Positions 24,808 to 32,094 of a DNA stretch of 50,388 nt are shown here, in pieces. Numbering within the stretch: position 1 is the first letter of the stretch; each line of letters begins with the position of its first letter. Both the position numbers and the translations under genes were made by a program. This DNA comes from DMER01 sp003451645. GTDB taxonomy: Bacteria > Pseudomonadota > Alphaproteobacteria > Micropepsales > Micropepsaceae. Under the pieces are notes generated by a model, which did no database searches, was not told the origin of the DNA, and saw nothing but the letters and a program-made list of their open reading frames with translations. The stretch spans positions 1 through 50,388 of the forward strand of contig DALYLR010000028.1 of NCBI GenBank assembly GCA_031976175.1, read 5' to 3'.

Positions 24808-24833
24808 CCGGTTGCGGCAGATGCCGCAACCGG
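24808..24833. terminator. Bidirectional hairpin terminator between convergent genes
   Basis: CCGGTTGCGGC-AGAT-GCCGCAACCGG: 11-bp perfect arms and a 4-nt loop, placed between the end of the copper block and the minus-strand gene ending at 24852. The T run is poor on both strands. Confidence 0.6.
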
Positions 24834-24851
24834 AATACGTCCGTCCGGATC

Positions 24852-25481
24852 TCATTCGCCCGAACCGCGGGCAATACGGACCAAACGGCCTTTCAAGTCA
24901 GTTTTGATCTGATGCGCGATTGCGGTGCGGATATAGCTCTCGACGCTCAAGCCTGGCGTGAGCGGCATGTGGAAACCAAGAAAGCTGCGAAAGCCGGTGT
25001 CGCTCAAGAACGGCGCGGCGCGGTCGACCACATGCGCGGCAAACCCGGGAAAGGGTAGGGCGGTTGCGCCGATGCCGAACACGCCGTCGAGATCGATACG
25101 CACCTGCATGCCGCTGATCGTGAGGACGAAGTCGCCGGCTTGGCCCCAGAGTGGGATGGACCCTTCAGGCGCTGCTGTCGCCGCGTCGAGCACGCAGCCC
25201 GCAGCCTCTGGTCCTGCCAGAATGCCGGGATCGCCGCCATTGAGGTGCAGGGCAAGCGCGTGCGCCTCCTGACGGCAGGCCATGGCGTTGTCGAGATCGG
25301 CGGCGGTCATGAACCCATGATGGCGTTCGATGAGCGTGCGGCAGTAGGCGACGGCCTCAGGCATCGTATCGGGAAATCCTGGATACCGGGTGTCGCGGAT
25401 CGCAGCGGCGTTTTTGCGGTCGGCCTCCGCAAGCAGAGTGTCGAAGCCAAGTTGGGTTGTGGGCGGCGATGCGCGGCACAT
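24852..25481 (-). CDS. Plasmid protein of unknown function
   Basis: About 209 residues, no signal peptide. It begins with a helical region (GFDTLLAEADRKNAAAIRDTRYPGFPDTM) and ends in an alpha/beta part (GSIPLWGQAGDFVLTISGMQVRIDLDGVFGIG). I do not recognise the family. The ATG at 25481 has AAGGAG about 10 nt upstream; the open frame extends to 25724 through a repeated leader and is unlikely to be translated there. It lies downstream of the ArdC-like gene and shares the same repeated leader element, so both may be controlled alike. Confidence 0.6.
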   Translation of the reverse strand: MCRASPPTTQLGFDTLLAEADRKNAAAIRDTRYPGFPDTMPEAVAYCRTLIERHHGFMTAADLDNAMACRQEAHALALHLNGGDPGILAGPEAAGCVLDAATAAPEGSIPLWGQAGDFVLTISGMQVRIDLDGVFGIGATALPFPGFAAHVVDRAAPFLSDTGFRSFLGFHMPLTPGLSVESYIRTAIAHQIKTDLKGRLVRIARGSGE

Positions 25482-25589
25482 GAACGGAACTCCTTCTGTC
25501 TGCGGACCCGCCACGGCGCGGGCCTCGTGGGACCGGAACCGCCGGGATTGACGACGCGTCTGGTCAAACGCCGTGCGCGCCCGCGGGAC

Positions 25590-25640
25590 GCGGGGGCGGA
25601 GCTGCACGAGAGAAACGAGGAAGCGAGCCGCGTTGACCGG
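25590..25640 (-). repeat. Leader repeat, type A, copy 1
   Basis: A 51-bp stretch identical to 26747-26797, about 108 bp upstream of the start codon at 25481. It shares the core AGCTGCAC with the type B copies at 48685 and 49470. See the finding on repeated leaders. Confidence 0.8.
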
Positions 25641-25732
25641 GCGCGCAAGACCGGCGAGCCACAGGTCCCCATGAGAGGCCCGCGCCGTGGCCATGGCAGG
25701 GAAGGAGCGGTATGAATTCAGCATCGCCCGCC

Positions 25733-26638
25733 TCAGCCTCGCGGGCGCGCGAGGTCTTGCAGATAGGCCACGGCCTCGGAGGCTTTGGCGCTGGCCGCGA
25801 AAATCGCGCGGCTATCGGCTTTCAGGAGCGAGAGCCAGCTGTTGAGATACTGCGCATGATCGGGCCGGGGCACGTTGCTCACGCTCAAATCGGCGCACAG
25901 GAAGGCTGCGCCCAATTCGGCGATCAGTTCTTCCGCGGCATAGGCGGCATCGCCGAAGCGTTTGCCAAGCTCGCGGTTGCACCGTGAGGCAGGCGCCGTC
26001 CAATGGGTCAGCTCGTGCAGAAGCGTCGCGTAATAGGCTTCGGTCGGCGTGCTGGTGGGCGATCCGACAAAGGTCTCGCGCGGCGGCAGCGTAATCGTGT
26101 CGTCGGCGGGGCGGTAAAAGGCGCGTTGTCCGGCATGTAGGATTTGCGCAGCCGTCGCCGCGACGAACGCGTCGGCGGCCTCTTGCGCCTCAACAGGCTG
26201 CGCGGGTTGGGGCAGGGGAGAGACCGGGATCGTGAACCCATCGACTTGTTCGGCGGCGAAGACGGGCGTCGCGCGCGCCACGCGGCGCAGGGCAGGGGCG
26301 TCGCCGTCGGCCGGAGCCTCGTCGGCATCGGGCGCCGCATATTCTTTGTAGAAAACGACGTATGAGGCTTTGGCGCCTTTGCGCACCGACGCGCCGAGCT
26401 CGTGCCATTGTTTGAAGGTCGCCCAGAGCCCGGCGCTGAAACCCGCCACATCCGCTTGCGCCCAGAGCCCCAGAATATTGACGCCTTGATAGGATTTTTC
26501 AGTGAGCGCATTGCGCGGACGCATGATCGCACCGGCGGAGCGGTGCCACGGCAGATGGAAATCGCCGGGGCCTGCGTCGATCGCTTTGAGAATGGCGGCG
26601 GTAATGTGCTGATGGATGTCGAAACGGCTTTGACGCAT
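25733..26638 (-). CDS. ardC: ArdC-like antirestriction protein with zincin metallopeptidase domain
   Basis: About 301 residues. The N-terminal half resembles the ssDNA-binding DUF1738-type domain (ITAAILKAID...PWHR, NALTEKSYQGVNILGLW), and the C-terminal half is a zincin with HELTHW (H208, E209, H212) and a downstream EELIAELGAAF glutamate. ArdC proteins protect incoming plasmid DNA from restriction. The ATG at 26638 has AAGGGAG nearby, and that site can pair with upstream leader sequence (26691-26702). A repeated leader element lies 109 bp upstream. Confidence 0.85.
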   Translation of the reverse strand: MRQSRFDIHQHITAAILKAIDAGPGDFHLPWHRSAGAIMRPRNALTEKSYQGVNILGLWAQADVAGFSAGLWATFKQWHELGASVRKGAKASYVVFYKEYAAPDADEAPADGDAPALRRVARATPVFAAEQVDGFTIPVSPLPQPAQPVEAQEAADAFVAATAAQILHAGQRAFYRPADDTITLPPRETFVGSPTSTPTEAYYATLLHELTHWTAPASRCNRELGKRFGDAAYAAEELIAELGAAFLCADLSVSNVPRPDHAQYLNSWLSLLKADSRAIFAASAKASEAVAYLQDLARPRG

Positions 26639-26746
26639 GGCGGTCTCCCTTGTGGTTGCGCGAGCGCCGCGGACGTGCGGCCTCGTGGGGAGGGAAAAGA
26701 CCGGGCCGAAATGCCCGCCGGTCACACGCCGGATATGCCCGCGTCA

Positions 26747-26797
26747 GCGGGGGCGGAGCTGCACGAGAGAAACGAGGAAGCGAGCCGCGTTGACCGG
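26747..26797 (-). repeat. Leader repeat, type A, copy 2
   Basis: 51 bp identical to 25590-25640, at nearly the same distance (109 bp) from the ardC-like start codon. Confidence 0.8.
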
Positions 26798-26952
26798 CGG
26801 ACGGGCCCGGTTAAACCCGCCCCAGAGATGAGGCGGCACGGCGGCGGGATGTGGGATGGGGCAGGGGAGGGCGCCGCGCCAAAAGGTTGCGCGTCCGGAG
26901 GGCGATGGTCCACAAAGCGCGGGCGAGCGTTCGGATCACAGGGAAGGCGGCG

Positions 26953-27378
26953 ATGAGCAAAACCAGTCTGATGACGATGACGGCCGAGATTGCGGGGGCT
27001 TATCTTTCGCGCAATCGGGTCCAGCAAACCGAAGTGGCCGGTCTGGTGACGGCGATCCACGGCGCCTTGGACAGTCTGGCGACGGGCGCGCCGGAGAAAA
27101 CGCCAGGCGCGACGACGCCGGCCGTACCGGTCAAGAAATCGGTGACGGACACGTACATCGTCTGTCTTGAAGACGGCAAACGCCTGAAAATGCTTAAGCG
27201 GTATTTGCGGACGCATTTCGATCTCTCGCCCGAACAGTACCGCGCCAAATGGGGCTTGCCGCATGACTATCCGATGGTCGCGCCGGCCTATGCCCGGCAG
27301 CGGTCGGACTTCGCCAAATCCATCGGGCTTGGGACGGGCAAGAGCGTGAAACGGGGCCGCAAGGCCCGTGCGAGCTAG
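26953..27378 (+). CDS. Ros/MucR-family regulator with degenerate zinc finger
   Basis: A 141-residue protein with the Ros/MucR body: N-terminal oligomerisation part (TAEIAGAYLSRNRV), then YIVCLEDGKRLKMLKRYL, YRAKWGLPHDYPMVAPAYA and a basic tail. By comparison with Ros (C-C-H-H), the ligand positions here are C71, D74, Y84 and F89, so only one classical ligand remains (H88 lies next to the last position). Some MucR homologues are known to fold without zinc. AAGG lies before the ATG at 26953. The target is unknown; it is divergent from the ardC leader and may repress it. Confidence 0.85.
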   Translation: MSKTSLMTMTAEIAGAYLSRNRVQQTEVAGLVTAIHGALDSLATGAPEKTPGATTPAVPVKKSVTDTYIVCLEDGKRLKMLKRYLRTHFDLSPEQYRAKWGLPHDYPMVAPAYARQRSDFAKSIGLGTGKSVKRGRKARAS

Positions 27379-27580
27379 GACCGGAAAACTGTCTCTCGAT
27401 GTGATCGGGATTTGATCCGGACCCTGGGGCGTTGCGGGGTATCCCCGCTGGAAGGGGTCGGCCGAGACCCATGGCTTGGCCGCAGGGGAAGGCTTTCCCC
27501 CATCGTCTGCCTGTCGAGGAAGGGTCTGGAGGCTCGTCTGGCACCCGGCCTGCCAAACGACGGAATGCGCCGCCTGATTG

Positions 27581-27628
27581 TGTTACATTTTCTATGTGAT
27601 TGCGAATCAATGACTAGGAATTGTAACA
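27581..27628 (+). promoter_or_regulatory. Nested inverted repeats before the orphan AbiEi-type gene
   Basis: TGTTACA (27581-27587) and TGTAACA (27622-27628) flank a second dyad TGATT-GCG-AATCA (27597-27609). The sequence is AT-rich compared with its surroundings and ends 8 bp before the ATG, as expected for autoregulation by an AbiEi-like protein. Confidence 0.5.
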
Positions 27629-27635
27629 TCCGGCC

Positions 27636-28241
27636 ATGAACCCGGCCTCGTACAAAGACAAAGCCATCGCCATCGCCCGCAGCCGGGGCGTGGTGCGTGC
27701 GCGCGACTTCGATGCCATCGGCATTCCCCGCGTGACGTTGCGGCGCTTGGTTGAGGAGCGCGTTCTGATCAGCCCGTCGCGCGGACATTATCAGCTCGCC
27801 GGCGTCGAACGCTCGGCGCATCACAGCCTGGCGGAAGCGATTGCGGCAGCGCCAAAAGGGGTCGTGGCGCTCCTGTCTGCGCTGCAGTTCCATGGGCTCA
27901 CCACCCAAACCCCGCATATGGTGTGGTTGTTGCAGCCGGCGAGCGCATGGGTGCCGACCAATCCGCCCGTGGCGCTCAAAATCATTCGGGCGACCGGCGA
28001 CGTTTTGACGAAGGGCGTCGAGCGGCACCGGATTGACGGCGTGAGCGTGCCGGTCACCAATCCCGCCAAGACGGTGGCGGATTGTTTCAAGCACCGCAGC
28101 AAAGTCGGTCTTGACGTGGCGCTCGAGAGCTTGCGGAACGTCTTGCGGACCCGCAAGGCGAGCGCCGACGATCTGTGGCATTTTGCGGGCATCGATCGGG
28201 TGCGGCAGGTGATGCGGCCTTATCTTGAGGCGACGGCATGA
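27636..28241 (+). CDS. AbiEi-type antitoxin/transcriptional regulator, no toxin adjacent
   Basis: About 201 residues with an N-terminal winged helix (AIAIARSRGVVRARDFDAIGIPRVTLRRLVEE) and the AbiEi C-terminal core (ALLSALQFHGLTTQTPHMVWL; GVSVPVTNPAKTVADCFKHRSKVGLDVALESL). Such proteins repress their own operon and neutralise nucleotidyltransferase AbiEii toxins. Here the next gene is convergent and not a nucleotidyltransferase, so this copy is orphaned or acts only as a regulator. There is no good ribosome site upstream of the ATG. Confidence 0.8.
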   Translation: MNPASYKDKAIAIARSRGVVRARDFDAIGIPRVTLRRLVEERVLISPSRGHYQLAGVERSAHHSLAEAIAAAPKGVVALLSALQFHGLTTQTPHMVWLLQPASAWVPTNPPVALKIIRATGDVLTKGVERHRIDGVSVPVTNPAKTVADCFKHRSKVGLDVALESLRNVLRTRKASADDLWHFAGIDRVRQVMRPYLEATA

Positions 28242-28266
28242 CGGCGGGACCGCAATCAGAATAGAC

Positions 28267-29067
28267 TTATTCTTCATCGTCGCCGGTCGATGGATCGAAC
28301 GACAACAAGGTTACGGCGTAACCGTTGGCCAGTTGCTCGGTCTGTGCCCACAATCCGCCGGCATCGTCGCGGGTCGAAATCCATCCCGCATGACCCAACT
28401 CGGCCCACTCGCTCACACTAGAACCGGCGCCAGATACCGCAGTCAAATAGGGTGGCCGGTCGTCTTTCCTAACGTTCAAATAGGGCATAGACCGGGAGAA
28501 TGTCTTGCTGGTCACACGGCCATCTTTTGAGAACACAAACGCCAGCGGGGCTTCAGAAAGTTCGCCAATTCGCCGCGCCGTAGCCTCTTTGCTTGTTTCA
28601 AACTCCTTAGCGAGTTGCTCAAAGTGCGCGATGTCCAAATCGCGCTTTGCGTTGAGCCTATGCAAGAACATGCGGCGCGGCATCAGAAGTTCAGCCGCGA
28701 AGACATTGGCTTCGCGCTCTCGCGCGCTGCTTTTTGCGAACGAAAGATCATCGCGTGTACATTCGGCTTCACGATCGTGGTTTGGCAGCAGAAAATGTCC
28801 AATTTCATGGCCAATCGTATAGCGTTCGCGCCGTGGATCACCGCAAGCGGGAAGCGCAATAACGCCGCTCGAACGGCCCGGATCGGTCAACAACATACCT
28901 GCGCAGGTTAGGTTCGGCCGACGCTCAATCTGTGAAATGCCGACCGCGGCAGCGATTCTGTCCAGCGGTATGGCCGGGTCCTTAATGTTCAAGTGTTCAA
29001 GAATACAGGCGACAATCGCTGGCGCGTTGCCCAAATCGGCGAGTTTGATCGCGAGCTCTCTATCCAT
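28267..29067 (-). CDS. ImmA/IrrE-family metallopeptidase
   Basis: A 266-residue protein with the zinc motif HEIGH (87-91) and the third-ligand helix REREANVFAAELLMP. These are the marks of ImmA/IrrE/PprI peptidases, which cleave a partner XRE repressor on damage or phage signals. It overlaps the XRE gene by 8 bp, confirming the pair. The roughly 100-residue C-terminal extension (after SEAPLAFVFSKDG) may be the signal-sensing part. By analogy with ImmR-ImmA and DdrO-IrrE, it would de-repress the divergent cyclase operon. Confidence 0.87.
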   Translation of the reverse strand: MDRELAIKLADLGNAPAIVACILEHLNIKDPAIPLDRIAAAVGISQIERRPNLTCAGMLLTDPGRSSGVIALPACGDPRRERYTIGHEIGHFLLPNHDREAECTRDDLSFAKSSAREREANVFAAELLMPRRMFLHRLNAKRDLDIAHFEQLAKEFETSKEATARRIGELSEAPLAFVFSKDGRVTSKTFSRSMPYLNVRKDDRPPYLTAVSGAGSSVSEWAELGHAGWISTRDDAGGLWAQTEQLANGYAVTLLSFDPSTGDDEE

Positions 29068-29377
29068 CCTTTTTCTTTTTATTGAGCTGCTCTGCCAAGT
29101 CGAGAATTATTTTCTTTTGATCGTCCGTCATACCCTTGAATTCGCGGCCGAAGATGCGCACTTCCGCGTCGTTCGGCTCGCCGGCCAGATCGCTGATCTG
29201 CACGCGGAAATGAGCGGCAAGTCGTTTGACGAGCTCCAACCCGGGATTTTTCGAGATATTTTTTTCCAACTCCCATACGTGCGGCTTCGAGACGCCCACA
29301 GCGTCGGCCACTTCCTGCAGGGTTTGTCCTTTTGCGACGCGCAAGCGTCGTAGTTTTTCGCCGAATGATAACGTCAT
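29060..29377 (-). CDS. XRE-family HTH repressor
   Basis: About 105 residues: an XRE HTH (FGEKLRRLRVAKGQTLQEVADAVGVSKPHVWELEK) with a short C-terminal tail ending in a lysine run. The ATG at 29377 starts directly before the HTH; an open extension to 29503 runs through the promoter region. It is co-translated with the ImmA/IrrE peptidase and divergent from the cyclase operon. The repeat AGGCATACG occurs twice in the intergenic region and is the likely operator. Confidence 0.85.
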   Translation of the reverse strand: MTLSFGEKLRRLRVAKGQTLQEVADAVGVSKPHVWELEKNISKNPGLELVKRLAAHFRVQISDLAGEPNDAEVRIFGREFKGMTDDQKKIILDLAEQLNKKKKDG

Positions 29378-29407
29378 CGTAGCCCCCAAATCGCTCTGGT
29401 AAGATAT

Positions 29408-29461
29408 AGGCATACGGAACATTGACAAGACCTTACGCCAAATGTTAGATAAAGGCATACG
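29408..29461 (+). promoter_or_regulatory. Promoter of the cyclase-E2 operon flanked by two AGGCATACG repeats
   Basis: TTGACA (29422-29427), 17-bp spacer and TTAGAT (29445-29450) form a near-consensus sigma-70 promoter towards the cyclase genes. Direct repeats AGGCATACG lie at 29408-29416 and 29453-29461, before the -35 and about +1, a suitable layout for XRE repression. Confidence 0.75.
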
Positions 29462-29483
29462 ACAAGAAGGAAATACACGATTC

Positions 29484-30560
29484 ATGCATTTCACTGAGAT
29501 CATTAAAGCGGCCGGGCTGACGCGCGAGCTTTCAGACGAACAAATTGGGCGGCTGGTCGTCGCGCTGCGGCCCCGGCTGGTTCAATTCAAACCGAACCAA
29601 CTGCTCTGTGCGAAGGGCGATCCAGCGGATCGGCTTTGGCTAGTTTTCCGGGGCGCGATGCGGGTCGACGATAGCGGGGGGCGGGCGACTGACATCGTCC
29701 GGAATGCGCCATGTCTTATTGGTGAGCTTGGAGTTGTACTGGACGAACCACGACGCACCGCAGATGTGACGGCGATCGGACCAGTGGAGGCGCTTGAGAT
29801 TTGCGAGCAAGCCATTGCTCAGCTTCCGAGCGATCTACAAGCGCCGGTTTGGCGCGGGTTGATGCGGCACGCAGCAATGAAGCTGCAAGCCGCGGTCCCG
29901 CTAAGGGCTGAAGCGTTAGGGCGGGAAATGACGTTAAACGACGTCTTGGCAAAGTTTGTGAACCCCCATGCTCGTTCGACAATGCAAAGCGAATTTAGGG
30001 AAGAGTTCAGAACCGAAACCGTCGTTGTACTTTTTTCCGATCTTGAGGGGTTCAGCGCAGTAGCGGAGCGCTGTGATCCGGATGTGCTGTCGCGGTTCAT
30101 GAAAGATGTCTTGAGCCGGCAAAGCGTCATTATTGAGGCCGCGGGCGGCTACATCGACAAATTCATTGGCGATGCCGTTATGGCCTATTGGCGAATTCTG
30201 CCTTCACAGGAGCAAGAGGTCGCGGGCCGTGCTGTCGCAGCGGCGGAGGCGATTGCCGCGGAGCTAAACACCCTGCGGTATCCAGTTTCTGGTGACCCTG
30301 TGCGGTTGCGCATCGGCCTTGAGCTCGGTGAAGCCAAGATCGGAAATTTCGGTTCGTTAGAACGTTGGGCCTTCACCGCCATCGGTGAAACCGTCAACCG
30401 CGCGGCGCGCCTTGAGCAAGCCCGCGGCCACTTCGGGCCTATTCGCATCGGCGGGCAGTTGCGGGAGAAATGCGCCGCGACGGTTCAAGAGCGCTTCCGG
30501 CATGTGGCGTCAGCGCCTGTAAAAGATCGCACCTACAATTTTTTTCACACTGGAGAATAA
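29484..30560 (+). CDS. Cyclic-nucleotide-binding domain fused to a class III nucleotide cyclase
   Basis: A 358-residue protein. Residues 10-120 form a CNB domain whose phosphate-binding cassette is intact (GELGVVLDEPRRTADVTA, E81 and R90/R91). Residues 178-335 are a class III cyclase with metal aspartates D186 (LFSDLEGF) and D230 (FIGDAVMA), K226, T298, and the transition-state pair N305 and R309 (GETVNRAARLEQ). The Lys/Thr pair is typical of class IIIb adenylyl cyclases, though pyrimidine use cannot be excluded. It appears able both to bind and to make a cyclic nucleotide. First gene of a three-gene operon; the ATG at 29484 has AGAAGGA somewhat far upstream. Confidence 0.83.
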   Translation: MHFTEIIKAAGLTRELSDEQIGRLVVALRPRLVQFKPNQLLCAKGDPADRLWLVFRGAMRVDDSGGRATDIVRNAPCLIGELGVVLDEPRRTADVTAIGPVEALEICEQAIAQLPSDLQAPVWRGLMRHAAMKLQAAVPLRAEALGREMTLNDVLAKFVNPHARSTMQSEFREEFRTETVVVLFSDLEGFSAVAERCDPDVLSRFMKDVLSRQSVIIEAAGGYIDKFIGDAVMAYWRILPSQEQEVAGRAVAAAEAIAAELNTLRYPVSGDPVRLRIGLELGEAKIGNFGSLERWAFTAIGETVNRAARLEQARGHFGPIRIGGQLREKCAATVQERFRHVASAPVKDRTYNFFHTGE

Positions 30561-30570
30561 GGATCAGACG

Positions 30571-32094
30571 ATGGCCAATTCATGGACCAAAACCAAAGCG
30601 AAAGAGCGGATCGAGAAGAGCCTTACCGACGTGCAGTCCCCTACGATCAAGGACTATGTCCGCGACACGAGCCTTGACAATATTCCGAACGGGGTCGCCT
30701 ACAAAGTCGACGGCGTCCATCTCTACGTCGACATCGTCAACATGGCAGCGTTGCTTGCGGGGACCGACAAGGAAGGCGAGACCATTCACCAACGCGTTCT
30801 GCGCTTCATGGAATTGCACTACCGCGCCGTCGCGAGAATTCTGAACGAATGCGACGTTGTTCGCGTGGATTTCGCCAACCAGCGTCTGCATGCGGTCGTG
30901 ACTAAGCCCTATGACGACGAGGCAAAGCGGATCAAACGCGCGGTCGCTATTGCTCAACTGATCCAGGATGTCGTGGCGCAGACAGGCGACAGCGACGACA
31001 ATATTCCGGATGCGCAAGTGCGGGTGGGCATCGATTCAGGTGTGGCACTGGCTGTCAACAATGGCCGGCGCGGCGCACGCGAGCCGCTGTTCTTGGGTGT
31101 GCCCGCGAATGTCGCGGCCAAACACGCCGCGGGCACGAAACTCGGGATCTTTGTGACCGCCAATGCGCGCGCAGCCGCGGGGTTTGCGAAAGTAGACGAC
31201 ACGAAAGCGACTGCATTGTCGGCGGTCGACATTGCGGCGGCACAGGAGAGCGCCCAATTGGGCACGGATGCGTCGGCCATTGTTGAGAAATGGCGCGACG
31301 ACCTAAAGAAGAATCCTCTTGGCCGTTTCGAGTTCAGCGGTCAAACGCCACCACTCGCGAACATGCCGATCGACGAGCTGTCGCCGTCTAATTGCAAGCG
31401 ACAGGACCTAACCGTTTTGTTTGCAGACATCGATAGGTTCTCTGCCTTCGTCGCGGATCGGATTGCGGCGGCGCCAAAAGACGTCGTACAAGTTCTGCAC
31501 GTTTTGCGTTCAGAGCTCGATGCCGTGCTGCGCTTGGATTTCCAGGGCTTTAAGCTACGATTCATTGGCGACTGTATTCTGGGCTTGAGCTGCGATGGGA
31601 CGGCGCAAACGACGGATGCGCCGTTGACGGTCGCCAATGTGACGATCATCGCGGCGGCGCTGCACAGCAGCTTTGAGATGTGCCTGGAGGTTTTGGAGGC
31701 GAAGGGTATCGATCTTGACATTGACGACACGACGTTGGGTCTGGCGGTCGGATTCGAGCTCGGTCCCGTGGCGACTACGCGCTTGGGACTCAAAGGCGAT
31801 TTGATCCCGTGCTCCGTCGGACGGTCTGTTGTGGGCGCTGAAGCGGAGCAGAACCGGTGCGCAAGTGACGTGACCGCTATTGGGCCGCAGGCCTTTGCGG
31901 CGGCCAGCGATGCCGTGAAGGGGCTATTCGACGCGTCGCGCAAGGCGAAGAGTTTGCGTTATGCCGATGTTGTTGAAGCTCTCGCGGAGCGCGATGAGCG
32001 CGCCGCCAAAGTCGTTTTTGCGCCCGCGCTAGCCAGATCGCCGCTGCAAACGGCGGCCGCGCAATCAAGTCCGCGAAGTTATTGTGGTTCATAG
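30571..32094 (+). CDS. Two-domain nucleotide cyclase resembling Pycsar-type cyclases
   Basis: A 507-residue soluble protein with two class III cyclase-like halves. Half 1 has D54 (LYVDIVNM), D100 (VVRVDFANQRLHAVV), N180 and K184 (GVPANVAAK). Half 2 has D286 (LFADIDRF) and D334 (FIGD) but lacks the Asn/Arg pair (V421, A425) and has R330 for the usual Lys. The RVDF-x3-RLHAVV and RVGIDSG elements remind me of long Pycsar pyrimidine cyclases, from memory only. One composite active site, half 2 metals with half 1 Asn/Lys, is predicted. AAGGA precedes the ATG; it overlaps the E2-like gene by 11 bp. Confidence 0.75.
   Translation: MANSWTKTKAKERIEKSLTDVQSPTIKDYVRDTSLDNIPNGVAYKVDGVHLYVDIVNMAALLAGTDKEGETIHQRVLRFMELHYRAVARILNECDVVRVDFANQRLHAVVTKPYDDEAKRIKRAVAIAQLIQDVVAQTGDSDDNIPDAQVRVGIDSGVALAVNNGRRGAREPLFLGVPANVAAKHAAGTKLGIFVTANARAAAGFAKVDDTKATALSAVDIAAAQESAQLGTDASAIVEKWRDDLKKNPLGRFEFSGQTPPLANMPIDELSPSNCKRQDLTVLFADIDRFSAFVADRIAAAPKDVVQVLHVLRSELDAVLRLDFQGFKLRFIGDCILGLSCDGTAQTTDAPLTVANVTIIAAALHSSFEMCLEVLEAKGIDLDIDDTTLGLAVGFELGPVATTRLGLKGDLIPCSVGRSVVGAEAEQNRCASDVTAIGPQAFAAASDAVKGLFDASRKAKSLRYADVVEALAERDERAAKVVFAPALARSPLQTAAAQSSPRSYCGS

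Noticed and set aside
25733..26638. Toxin interpretation of the zincin-domain protein
   Set aside because: The N-terminal domain, HELTHW and plasmid setting fit ArdC-type antirestriction proteins; no antitoxin partner is present.
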